Source: Acidobacteriaceae bacterium
Lineage (GTDB): Bacteria; Acidobacteriota; Terriglobia; Terriglobales; Acidobacteriaceae
Direction: 5' to 3'
DNA: 38,813 nt
Assembly (NCBI GenBank): GCA_003138365.1
Contig: PLFY01000181.1
Location: 52,049 to 90,861, forward strand
Position numbers and translations under genes: made by a program
In this document: piece after piece, positions 22,382-30,765 of the stretch
Layout: each line of letters opens with the position of its first letter
Position numbering within the stretch: position 1 is the first letter of the stretch
The notes under the pieces: generated by a model
What the model was told of the DNA's origin: nothing
The model's database searches: none
The model's input: the letters and a program-made list of their open reading frames with translations, nothing else

Positions 22382-24253
22382 ATGCATCTTCACGTCATTG
22401 ACATCGCGATCATCGTGGCCTATCTGCTGAGCACGGTCATCATCGGTTACTGGGTTTCGCACCGCGCTTCGCAGAGCATGCAGAACTATTTTCTCGGTGG
22501 CAATACGATGCCCTGGTATATGCTGGGCATCTCCAACGCCTCGGGAATGTTCGACATCAGCGGCACCATGCTGCTGGTCTCATGGATGTTCGTCTACGGC
22601 CTGAAGAGCGTTTGGATTCCATGGCTCTGGCCCACCTTCAACCAGATCTTCCTCATGGTCTACCTCTCCGCGTGGCTCCGCCGCTCCAAGGTGATGACCG
22701 GCGCAGAGTGGATCAAGACCCGCTTCGGCACCGGGCCAGGCGCGCAGTTGTCGCACCTCATCGTAGTCATCTACGCCTTCGTCAGCATCATCGGGTTCTT
22801 CAGTTACGCGTTCAAGGGCATCGGCAAGTTTGCGCAGACGTTCCTGCCCTGGCACCTCTCAGCCAATGAATACGCCCTGATTCTGATCGGCATTACGGCC
22901 ATCTACGTTATCAAAGGCGGCATGATCAGCGTGGTCATCACCGAGGTTGTGCAGTTTTTTATCCTCTCGATCGCTTCATTTGCCGTGGGCATTATCGCCA
23001 TGCGCAAGGTGGCTCCCGAGATGCTCCACAGGTGGGTGCCCGCGGGCTGGGACAACATCTTCTTCGGCTGGCATTTGAACCTGGATTGGTCGACGCTGCT
23101 CCCGGCGGCCGGAGCCAAGATTGCCGACGATCGATATGAACTCTTTGGCTTCTTCGTCATGATGCTGCTCTTCAAGGGCATTCCGATTTCGGCTGCGGGT
23201 CCCGCCCCGAACTACGATATGCAGCGCGTCCTTTCCGCGAAGGATCCCCGCGAAGCCTCAATGATGAGCGCATGGGTCAACATCGTGCTCACCCCTCCGC
23301 GCTATTTTCTCGTCATCGGGCTCACCGTGCTGGCCGCCGCTTACTACAATCCCAACCTGGCCGCCATGGGAAGCAAACTGGACTTCGAGCAGGTGCTGCC
23401 TATGGCGCTTGGACAATTTGTCCCGGTTGGTTTGCTGGGCTTTTTGATCGCCGGCCTGCTGGCCGCCTTTATGTCCAACTTCGCCGCTACGGTGAACGCA
23501 GCTCCACCGTATTTCGTCAACGATATCTATAAGCGCTTCATCAATCCGCACGCGGAGCCCAAGACCTATGTCCGCCTTGCTTATCTCACCTCCTTTGCCG
23601 TTGTGGTGGTCGGCGTCCTGATCGGCTGGGAAGTGACCTCGGTGAATCAGGTTGTGGTATGGATTGTCTCTGGCCTGTGGGGCGGTTACACGGCTTCCAA
23701 CGTTCTGAAGTGGTACTGGTGGCGCTTCAATGGCTACGGCTATTTCTGGGGTATGGTCACTGGCATCGCATCCGCGCTGGTGATGCCGAAACTGGTTCCG
23801 CTGGTTCCGTTCTTGCAGCACTTGCTGGCAACCTACATCATCAACATGGAGGTGGTGATCATCTTCCCGCTGGTGGTGGGCATCTCATTGATCGGCTGCC
23901 TGCTTGGCACTTTCCTCACCAAACCGGAAGACGATGCTGTGCTGAAGGACTTCTACCGCCGCGTTCGCCCATGGGGCTTCTGGGGACCGGTGTTGAACAA
24001 AGTGCTGGCTGAGGACCCCGGCTTCAAGCGCAACAAAGACTTCGTCCGCGATATGTTCAATATCGCCGTCGGCATCGTGTGGCAGATCGCTCTTGTCGCG
24101 CTGCCCTTGTACATCGTGATTCAGGAGTTCGATCGCGCCGCCATGGTACTCGCGGTGATTCTGGGAACATCGGCCATTCTCAAGTTCACTTGGTACGACC
24201 ATTTGACCGAGCGGGAGGTTGAAACAAACAAAGCCGCCGCCGATGACAAGTAA
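22382..24253 (+). CDS. Sodium:solute symporter (SSS family), probable sugar transporter
   Basis: A 623-residue inner-membrane protein with about 13-14 hydrophobic segments. The first is IAIIVAYLLSTVIIGYWV (residues 8-25), followed by the SSS signature region QNYFLGGNTMPWYMLGISNA, where the NxxNxxxG-like pattern begins the unwound helix. ISAAGPAPNYDMQRVLSAKD and AGLLAAFMSNFAATVNAAPP are further SSS landmarks lining the sodium and substrate sites. The length exceeds that of the simplest members (about 500), with a cytoplasmic stretch of about 50 residues (LTKPEDDAVLKDFYRRVRPW) before the last helices, as in sugar-type SSS members. ATG 22382 has GAGGG seven bases upstream. Being next to GH9, it probably imports cello- or manno-oligosaccharides or monosaccharides; the substrate is inferred from neighbours only. 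Confidence 0.9.
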   Translation: MHLHVIDIAIIVAYLLSTVIIGYWVSHRASQSMQNYFLGGNTMPWYMLGISNASGMFDISGTMLLVSWMFVYGLKSVWIPWLWPTFNQIFLMVYLSAWLRRSKVMTGAEWIKTRFGTGPGAQLSHLIVVIYAFVSIIGFFSYAFKGIGKFAQTFLPWHLSANEYALILIGITAIYVIKGGMISVVITEVVQFFILSIASFAVGIIAMRKVAPEMLHRWVPAGWDNIFFGWHLNLDWSTLLPAAGAKIADDRYELFGFFVMMLLFKGIPISAAGPAPNYDMQRVLSAKDPREASMMSAWVNIVLTPPRYFLVIGLTVLAAAYYNPNLAAMGSKLDFEQVLPMALGQFVPVGLLGFLIAGLLAAFMSNFAATVNAAPPYFVNDIYKRFINPHAEPKTYVRLAYLTSFAVVVVGVLIGWEVTSVNQVVVWIVSGLWGGYTASNVLKWYWWRFNGYGYFWGMVTGIASALVMPKLVPLVPFLQHLLATYIINMEVVIIFPLVVGISLIGCLLGTFLTKPEDDAVLKDFYRRVRPWGFWGPVLNKVLAEDPGFKRNKDFVRDMFNIAVGIVWQIALVALPLYIVIQEFDRAAMVLAVILGTSAILKFTWYDHLTEREVETNKAAADDK

Positions 24254-24417
24254 CTCGACCTTTGAGGAATACGGTAGCCAAGTCGCTTTGAAAGGATGCG
24301 CCGTTAGCTCCCGAAAGAACACTTCTTCTTGACCAGGGCAATCGTGCGATGATTTGATCGAAGATTCACTGGCATTGAACCAAATCCACTGCGCAACGTG
24401 AAAGAAAGAACGAGTAA

Positions 24418-25383
24418 GTGGCAAGCCGCTCCGAAGCATCCGCTATTCTCGAGCCCACCTCCAGCCAAGGGTCTGCCGTGTCGATTGCCCGCATCTCCTG
24501 GCATGGCTGGCCCGACTGCTTCCTGATCCAGAATGGCATCGTTGAGGCCGTAATCGTTCCCTCCATCGGTCGCGTGATGCAGTTGCGCCTGCGCGGCGAC
24601 ACGATGGGAACGTTCTGGGAAAATCGGGCGTTAGACGGCCAGCTCCACCCACTGGCCGCGCACCACCCCCTCTCCGGCGAGTGGCTCAATTTCGGCGGAG
24701 ATAAGTGCTGGCCCGCCCCGCAATCTGACTGGCCAAAGCTGCAAGGCCGCGACTGGCCGCCTCCCGCCGCATTCGATTCCCTACCCATGGAGGCCATGGC
24801 CACCGAGCGTTCCGTCGTGCTCGCCTCGTCCATCGACCCGGCGTTTGGCATCCAGATCGTGCGCCATGTGGAGTTGGAAGCCGACCGCCCTGTCATGCGC
24901 ATCCGATCGGAGTTCCGCAAGCTTCTCGGAGGCCCAGTCCGGACAGCCATCTGGACCATCACCCAGATGCGGGAACCCGAGCGCGTATCGATCCTTCTCC
25001 CGGCGCAATCGCAATTCACCAACGGCTACACCGGCTTGCTGGACGCCGAACCCGAAGACTTGAAGATCGACGAGGGCGTCCTTGCGTTCGTCCGCCATCC
25101 CCATGAATGCGTCAAGATCGGCTCGGATGGAGCCAGCCTGGCCTGGGTGGGGCGAACCTGCGTTGTCCGCATCGATGCGGAACAGGGCCCTGGAGAATAT
25201 CCCGATGGCGGTTGCCTGACTCAGGTCTACACCAATCCCGATCCGCTGCACTATGTCGAGCTTGAAACCATCGGCCCCCTCGCGACCATGAGCGTCGGCG
25301 AACGCATCCAGCGGACCGCCGTCTATACGGTCTCGCCCCGATCGACGCCCGACCCGCAGGCCGAAGCACTCAAGGCATTCTGA
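24418..25383 (+). CDS. DUF4380 family protein (mutarotase-like fold)
   Basis: A 321-residue protein resembling DUF4380, a family with the galactose mutarotase-like beta-sandwich fold. Characteristic stretches are NGIVEAVIVPSIGRVMQLRL, GEWLNFGGDKCWPAPQSDWP, WTITQMREPERVSILL and YTNPDPLHYVELETIGPL; the GGDKxWPAPQ motif is the most distinctive. No signal peptide is evident, so it is probably cytoplasmic. The GTG at 24418 has only a weak ribosome-binding site. It follows the symporter after 164 bases on the same strand. Proteins with this fold act as sugar epimerases, mutarotases or lyase domains, but no activity has been assigned to DUF4380 to my knowledge; the surroundings suggest a carbohydrate-related role. 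Confidence 0.75.
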   Translation: MASRSEASAILEPTSSQGSAVSIARISWHGWPDCFLIQNGIVEAVIVPSIGRVMQLRLRGDTMGTFWENRALDGQLHPLAAHHPLSGEWLNFGGDKCWPAPQSDWPKLQGRDWPPPAAFDSLPMEAMATERSVVLASSIDPAFGIQIVRHVELEADRPVMRIRSEFRKLLGGPVRTAIWTITQMREPERVSILLPAQSQFTNGYTGLLDAEPEDLKIDEGVLAFVRHPHECVKIGSDGASLAWVGRTCVVRIDAEQGPGEYPDGGCLTQVYTNPDPLHYVELETIGPLATMSVGERIQRTAVYTVSPRSTPDPQAEALKAF

Positions 25384-25521
25384 TTCCAGTGCCCACTGCT
25401 CCCGGTCCCAAAGAGATCTGAACCCCCGGTGGCGCCGCGTTTCCCCGTGACTCGGACAGGTCTCGTATCATCTCTGCAGTAGCATTTGTTTTTTTGCGCG
25501 TTATGCCGCCAAGGTGGGAAG

Positions 25522-26658
25522 ATGCAGAGTTTTGCTCATGAGATGTTGCGTGAAATCTATGAACAGCCGGAGGCGATTCGCCGCGCCTTGGCCCTTTACC
25601 TGGCGCCCCAGGGGTTGAAGCCGGAAGTGGCCCGGATGCTGGCGGGTTGGTCGATACCGGAGGGCGAAATTCTGATCGCCGCCTCGGGCTCCAGCCGCCA
25701 CAGCGGCCTGGCCGCCGAAATCCTCCTCGAAGACCTGTGCGGTCTGGCCGTGGATGTCGAATATGCCAGCGAATATAGTTCCCGCGGCAACAACGGCCAG
25801 CAAGACGCGCGCCATCCAAGCGTTCTCGTGCTCTCCCAATCGGGAGAGACCTCTGACACGCTGGCGGCCTTGCACGAGGCGAGCCTGCGGGGCCAGAAGA
25901 CGCTGGCCATCACCAACGCCGCTGGCTCTTCCATGGAGCGCGAGGCTAGCGTTTCCATGCCGCTGGCCGCTGGTGTCGAACGAGCGATTCCCGCCACCAA
26001 AAGCTTTACCAGCCAGTTGGCCGTGCTTTATCTTCTGGCTCTCTACGAGGCCGCGCGCCTGGGCCGGATGGATGCCGCTGCCCTGGCCGGCCGCATCGCG
26101 AATCTACGCGCCCTGCCTGACAGCATGGATGCGCAACTGGACGGCTGGAGGGAGCAGACGGCCGCCTTGGCGCGCAAGTACAAGTCTGCCGCCACCTTCC
26201 TTTATCTGGGCCGTGGCATCCACTATGCCATTGCCAGGGAAGGCGCTTTGAAGCTGAAGGAAGCGTCCTATGTCCATGCCGAAGGCTACCCCACGGGCGA
26301 GTTGAAGCACGGGCCGAACGCGCTGGTCAGTGACCGCGTGCCCCTTGTGGTGCTGGCGACGGTGGATCGCACGCTCGATGCTTCGGTGCTTCGTTATGAG
26401 AAGACTCTGCAACTGCTGCGCGACATGAACGCGCAAGGAGCCAGGGTCATTGCCATCGCCGACACGGGCGATCAAGCGGTGCCGGCGCTCGTGAGCGATT
26501 GCGTTCATGTGCAGCCCGCCTCCGAGTACCTGCTGCCCATTCTCGAGGTGGTTCCCCTGCAACTGTTCTCCTACTTCATGGCTCTGGAACGCGGCGTGGA
26601 TGTGGACCGGCCAAGGAATCTCTCCAAGGCTGTCGTCGAGCAGGCGGCTGCATCTTAA
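25522..26658 (+). CDS. Stand-alone GlmS-type SIS-domain sugar isomerase/deaminase
   Basis: A 378-residue cytoplasmic protein made only of the two SIS domains seen in the isomerase half of glucosamine-6-phosphate synthase; the glutaminase half is missing, so it cannot use glutamine itself. Motifs: AASGSSRHSGLAAE, VLSQSGETSDTLAAL (phosphosugar binding), ATKSFTSQLAVLY, and GALKLKEASYVHAEGYPTG-ELKHGP with the catalytic Glu/His region, then DRPRNLSKAVVEQ at the C-terminus. Such GlmS-like proteins act as glucosamine-6-phosphate deaminases (NagB-II type), AgaS-like isomerases or fructosamine deglycases. Which applies here is not certain. ATG 25522 has AAGGTGGG just upstream. It sits in the glycan cluster, 78 bases before the GH2 gene, compatible with handling amino sugars released by cluster enzymes. 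Confidence 0.85.
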   Translation: MQSFAHEMLREIYEQPEAIRRALALYLAPQGLKPEVARMLAGWSIPEGEILIAASGSSRHSGLAAEILLEDLCGLAVDVEYASEYSSRGNNGQQDARHPSVLVLSQSGETSDTLAALHEASLRGQKTLAITNAAGSSMEREASVSMPLAAGVERAIPATKSFTSQLAVLYLLALYEAARLGRMDAAALAGRIANLRALPDSMDAQLDGWREQTAALARKYKSAATFLYLGRGIHYAIAREGALKLKEASYVHAEGYPTGELKHGPNALVSDRVPLVVLATVDRTLDASVLRYEKTLQLLRDMNAQGARVIAIADTGDQAVPALVSDCVHVQPASEYLLPILEVVPLQLFSYFMALERGVDVDRPRNLSKAVVEQAAAS

Positions 26659-26736
26659 GATTGCATTTGGATAGTATGTGTGCATGAGTTTCGCCCCCAT
26701 CGCGTCGCACACTTGAAAACCATGAGGAACACGCCC

Positions 26737-29469
26737 ATGTCTACGCCTCCCGTTTCCCGCCGCGAATTTCTAGGAACGGCCGCAATCGCTGTTGCCGGGC
26801 TGCCCGTTCTTTTCGGCGCTGACCATGCCTCGTTCGCAGCAGCTCCGGCCGCCCGCTACACACCGCCCCAATCGCCGCGCACCAGATTCAACTTCAATCT
26901 CAACTGGCGATTTATCCGCGAGGACGTGGCCGGCGCCGAAGCTCCCGCCTTCGACGACTCGCAATGGTCAACCATCACCACCCCGCACAGCTTCAACGAT
27001 GTCGACTCTTTCAGAAAGATCATCTCCCACAGCGGCGGCGACCTGGGCACCTACAAGGGGCTCTCGTGGTACCGCAAGCATTTCAAGCTTCCGGCCAGTT
27101 TCTCAGACCGCAAGATATTCCTAGAATTCGAGGGCATGAGGCAGGCCGGCGACATTTTCCTCAACGGGAAGCAAGTCGGATTGTATGAGAACGGAATTAC
27201 TGCCTACGGCGTCGATATCTCCGCCGCGGTACATTTCGGAAGCGAAGAGAACGTGCTGGCCGTGAAGGTCGACAACCAGACCACCTACCAGGAGCGCGCC
27301 ACTGGAACCAGGTTTGAATGGAATGCGAACGATTTCAATCCCGATCATGGCGGCATCAACCGGCATGTTTGGTTGCACGTAACCGGCAAGATCCACCAGA
27401 CATTGCCGCTCTATTACGGCCTGGAGACAACGGGCGTTTACGTTCATGCGGCCAACTTCAACATCCCCAACAAGACTGCCGACGTAACCGTCGACTCCGA
27501 AGTGCGCAATGAATCGGGCGACAGGGCGACGGTCGGGCTGTCGATTGTCATCGTCGATCGCAGCGGGCAGATCCGGGCACGGTTCGAGGGCGATCCAGTC
27601 GACATGGTTGAAGGCGAAAAGACCCTGCTCACGGCCACGGGGGCGCTGAAGGACGCGCGCTTCTGGAGCACTGAAGATCCCTATCTCTACAACGTTTACA
27701 CCATCCTCAATGTGGACGGAAAAGTCGTCGATGTCGACAAGATCGTCACTGGATTTCGCAAAGCTGAGTTCAAGGGCGGCGCCGGTTCGGGCGGCGTCTA
27801 CCTCAACGGCAAGTTTGTCTACCTGAAAGGATTCGCGCAGCGCGCAAGCAACGAGTGGGCGGGCCTTGGCCAGGCATATCCTGACTGGATGCACGACTAT
27901 AACGCCAAGCTCATCCGCGACTGCCACGGCAACTATATTCGCTGGATGCACATTTCGCCGCAAAAGGTAGACGCGGACGCGATGGCTCGCTATGGCATCA
28001 TCCAGGTTTGTCCGGCGGGAGACAAAGAACGCAACGTGACCGGCCGCCAGTGGGATCAGCGCCTCGAAGTCATGCGCGATTCCATCATCTACTACCGCAA
28101 TAACCCCAGCATTCTTTTCTGGGAGGCCGGCAACACCGTCGTGACGGTGGAACACCTGGAGCAGATGATCGCGATCCGCAAGCAGTGGGACCCCGATGGC
28201 GGCCGCGTGATGGGCGCTCGCGGCAACGACGATGTTGCCCTGAATACTGCAACCACCCCAATCGCCGAGTTTTACGGAGTCATGATCGGCCAGGACCCAA
28301 AGACGGATGCATTGACCAGCCCCAGCGACATGTTCCGCGGATACAGCGCCAACCGTCGCGATCGCGCGCCGCTGATTGAGACCGAAGACTTTCGCGATGA
28401 AGGCGCGCGACGCTTCTGGGACGATGACTCGCCCCCCTACTTCAAAGCGAAGAAAGGCCCCAACGACACCTGGAGACAACACTCAGAGTTTCTGTACACC
28501 TCAGAGAGCTTTGCGCTCGCAGGCATCCGTCGCTATTGGGACTATTGGCAAAACCGCATCTCCAATCCTGACCCGGCTCACTCCAAGTGGTCTGGCTATG
28601 CGTCCATCTACTTTTCCGATTCAGACGCGGACGGCCGCCAGGATTCGAGCGAAGTCTGCCGAGTGAGCGGCAAAACCGATGCGGTGCGTCTGCCCAAGGA
28701 GATCTACTTCTGCCACCGCGTCATGCAGAGCGACCAGCCGGATCTGCACATTCTCGGTCATTGGAGTTATCCGCTGGAGCAACTCGCCAGTCCGGAGGAG
28801 CCCGCGGTAACGGGCAGGCCCCCGATGCCAGACCAGCCGGCCATCCCGGCCCAGCCCGAACACAAGACAGCGAAGACTGTCTATGTGGTCGCCAATACCG
28901 AGTCTGTGGAACTGCTTCTCAACGGCAAGTCCCTCGGCGTGAACTCGAAGCCGGAGAGCGGCTATATCTTTGCATTCCCCGATATCGAGTTCGTCCCTGG
29001 GAGTCTGAAGGCCGTCGCCAGGAATGCCGCCAGAACGGTGGCTGAGCAGGAACTGACCACGGCCGGCCCGCCTGCCGCCATCAAACTCACGCCGACGGTG
29101 GGCCCCCAGGGATTGCAGGCCGATGGGCAGGACGCGGCATTCATCGATTTCGAAGTGGTCGACGCAAAGGGACAGCGGTGCCCGACGGATGATGCGAGGG
29201 TCGACTTCACAATCTCCGGGCCAGGGATATGGCGCGGCGGCTATAACAGCGGCAAGGTCGATTCCACAAACAATCTGTATCTGAATACCGAATGCGGCAT
29301 CAACCGTGTTGGCGTGCGCTCGACTTTATCGTCTGGAACCATAACCATCAACGGCAGCCGTCCCGGCTTGAAATCGGCAAAGGTCCAGATCATAACCCGG
29401 CCAGTCAATCTTGCGGATGGCTTATCGACCCTGATCCCGCCACTTCTCACCGGACCGGCGGAAGGATGA
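26737..29469 (+). CDS. Tat-exported GH2-family glycoside hydrolase
   Basis: A 910-residue exported enzyme. ATG 26737 (GAGGA eight bases upstream) gives a twin-arginine signal, SRREFLGTAAIAVAGLPVLF. The GH2 layout follows: jelly-roll sugar-binding domain (about 45-220, GLSWYRKHFKLP, GDIFLNGKQVG), Ig-like domain (about 225-340), and TIM barrel (about 345-640). C-terminal DUF4982-like and Big-type Ig domains (about 740-900, VELLLNGKSLG) complete it. The acid/base site is unusual: GH2 enzymes normally read GNE, but here the segment is NPSILFWEAGNTVV with Thr467 in place of the Glu; Glu463 is nearby. The nucleophile region is probably PLIETEDFRDEG (E548 or E550). I recall FWEAGN-type variants in other bacteria, so this may be a distinct subgroup and not a dead enzyme. 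Substrate (beta-galactoside, mannoside or other) is unknown. Confidence 0.88.
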   Translation: MSTPPVSRREFLGTAAIAVAGLPVLFGADHASFAAAPAARYTPPQSPRTRFNFNLNWRFIREDVAGAEAPAFDDSQWSTITTPHSFNDVDSFRKIISHSGGDLGTYKGLSWYRKHFKLPASFSDRKIFLEFEGMRQAGDIFLNGKQVGLYENGITAYGVDISAAVHFGSEENVLAVKVDNQTTYQERATGTRFEWNANDFNPDHGGINRHVWLHVTGKIHQTLPLYYGLETTGVYVHAANFNIPNKTADVTVDSEVRNESGDRATVGLSIVIVDRSGQIRARFEGDPVDMVEGEKTLLTATGALKDARFWSTEDPYLYNVYTILNVDGKVVDVDKIVTGFRKAEFKGGAGSGGVYLNGKFVYLKGFAQRASNEWAGLGQAYPDWMHDYNAKLIRDCHGNYIRWMHISPQKVDADAMARYGIIQVCPAGDKERNVTGRQWDQRLEVMRDSIIYYRNNPSILFWEAGNTVVTVEHLEQMIAIRKQWDPDGGRVMGARGNDDVALNTATTPIAEFYGVMIGQDPKTDALTSPSDMFRGYSANRRDRAPLIETEDFRDEGARRFWDDDSPPYFKAKKGPNDTWRQHSEFLYTSESFALAGIRRYWDYWQNRISNPDPAHSKWSGYASIYFSDSDADGRQDSSEVCRVSGKTDAVRLPKEIYFCHRVMQSDQPDLHILGHWSYPLEQLASPEEPAVTGRPPMPDQPAIPAQPEHKTAKTVYVVANTESVELLLNGKSLGVNSKPESGYIFAFPDIEFVPGSLKAVARNAARTVAEQELTTAGPPAAIKLTPTVGPQGLQADGQDAAFIDFEVVDAKGQRCPTDDARVDFTISGPGIWRGGYNSGKVDSTNNLYLNTECGINRVGVRSTLSSGTITINGSRPGLKSAKVQIITRPVNLADGLSTLIPPLLTGPAEG

Positions 29470-29588
29470 TGCCAAAGGGACTCGCGGCGCAAACGCATCG
29501 CAACCCGGAAGGCCGAGAAGACAGAGTGTTCCGGTTTCCTCACGCCGAACACAAGGTCCAGCCGTAGAATCAGCGTAGGGAGACCGTC

Positions 29589-30662
29589 ATGCTTCGTACA
29601 CCACACACCGCACAGCCGTCGTTCGCGCCCACTGCAAAACTCGATATCCCGATCTCCAAAAAACTCCGTTGGGGAGTTCTAAGCACCGCTGCCATCGGCA
29701 TGAAAAAAGTCCTTCCTGCCATGCAGCAGGGCAACTATTGCAGCCTGGTCGCCATTGCATCCCGCGACCTTGCCAAAGCGCAACAAGCCGCGGCCGCTCT
29801 TGGCATCCCCGTCGCATACGGTTCATACGAAGAGCTCCTCGCCGACCCCAATATCGACGCCATCTATAACCCTCTTCCCAATCACCTCCATGTCCCCTGG
29901 ACCATCAAGGCCGCGGAAGCCGGCAAGCACGTTCTCTGCGAAAAGCCCCTCGGCCTTTCCGCGGCTGAAGCGGAAACTCTGCTTGCCGTTCGCTCCCGCA
30001 CCGGAGTCAAGATCGGCGAAGCCTTTATGATTCGCAGCTCTCCCCAATGGTTCCGCCTCCGCCAACTGCTCAACGAAGGCCGCATCGGGGAACTGCGCTC
30101 CATCACCGGCTTCTTCAGCTACTTCAACGTCAACCCGGCTAACATCCGCAACCGCGCTGATATCGGCGGCGGCGCCCTCATGGACATCGGTTGCTATCTC
30201 GTCCACGCATCGCGCTATGCCTTCTCTCAGGAGCCCACCCGCGTCATCGCCTGCATCGATCGCGATCCCCAGATGCACACGGACCGCCTCACCTCGGCCA
30301 TACTCGACTTCCCCGGAGGCCAGTCCATCTTCACCTGCAGCACGCAATTGGTCCCTTACCAGCGCATCCACTTCCTCGGCACGCGTGGCCGCATCGAAAT
30401 CGAAATCCCGGTCAACGCACCCCACGACCGCCCCACGCGGCTCTTCATTGACGACACCGGCGATGTCTCCGGCAGCGGAATCGCCACGGAGACCTTCCCG
30501 GCGTGCAACCAGTACACGTTGCAGGGCGACGCCTTCTCCAAAGCCGTTCTTGAAGACACCCAGGTTCCCGTCTCCGTCGAAGACTCGATAGCCAACATGG
30601 CAGTAATCGACGCCATCTTCAACTCCGCAATCTCCGGCAAATGGGAGTCTCCGCGGCGATGA
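29589..30662 (+). CDS. Gfo/Idh/MocA-family NAD(P)-dependent oxidoreductase
   Basis: A 357-residue sugar dehydrogenase-like protein. The N-terminal Rossmann fold starts at WGVLSTAAIGMKKVLPAM, with the usual Gly-rich turn partly replaced by Ser/Thr-Ala as in the xylose dehydrogenase-like group. YNPLPNHLH and CEKPLGLS give the conserved Asn-Pro and Glu-Lys-Pro motif, where Lys is catalytic. GGGALMDIGCYLVHASRY carries the D-x-G-C-Y/H substrate motif in the C-terminal alpha/beta domain. Likely it oxidises or reduces a free sugar or sugar alcohol using NAD(P). No signal peptide. ATG 29589 has AGGGAG about six bases upstream. It follows the GH2 gene by 119 bases and ends the plus-strand carbohydrate run. 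Close relatives are annotated as D-xylose 1-dehydrogenases, but the substrate cannot be fixed. Confidence 0.9.
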   Translation: MLRTPHTAQPSFAPTAKLDIPISKKLRWGVLSTAAIGMKKVLPAMQQGNYCSLVAIASRDLAKAQQAAAALGIPVAYGSYEELLADPNIDAIYNPLPNHLHVPWTIKAAEAGKHVLCEKPLGLSAAEAETLLAVRSRTGVKIGEAFMIRSSPQWFRLRQLLNEGRIGELRSITGFFSYFNVNPANIRNRADIGGGALMDIGCYLVHASRYAFSQEPTRVIACIDRDPQMHTDRLTSAILDFPGGQSIFTCSTQLVPYQRIHFLGTRGRIEIEIPVNAPHDRPTRLFIDDTGDVSGSGIATETFPACNQYTLQGDAFSKAVLEDTQVPVSVEDSIANMAVIDAIFNSAISGKWESPRR

Positions 30663-30765
30663 GAAACCTTCCTCGCGCGAAGGGCTAAGGGAGTTTCACT
30701 GTTAAACGCGCCTCTTGGACTCAGGAGGCAATCCCCCCTCTCAAAGTTGCACATCTGAGCTAATT

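Noticed and set aside
27121-28482. 453-residue minus-strand frame opposite GH2
   Set aside because: Antisense shadow of the GH2 catalytic region, with no ribosome-binding site or motifs.
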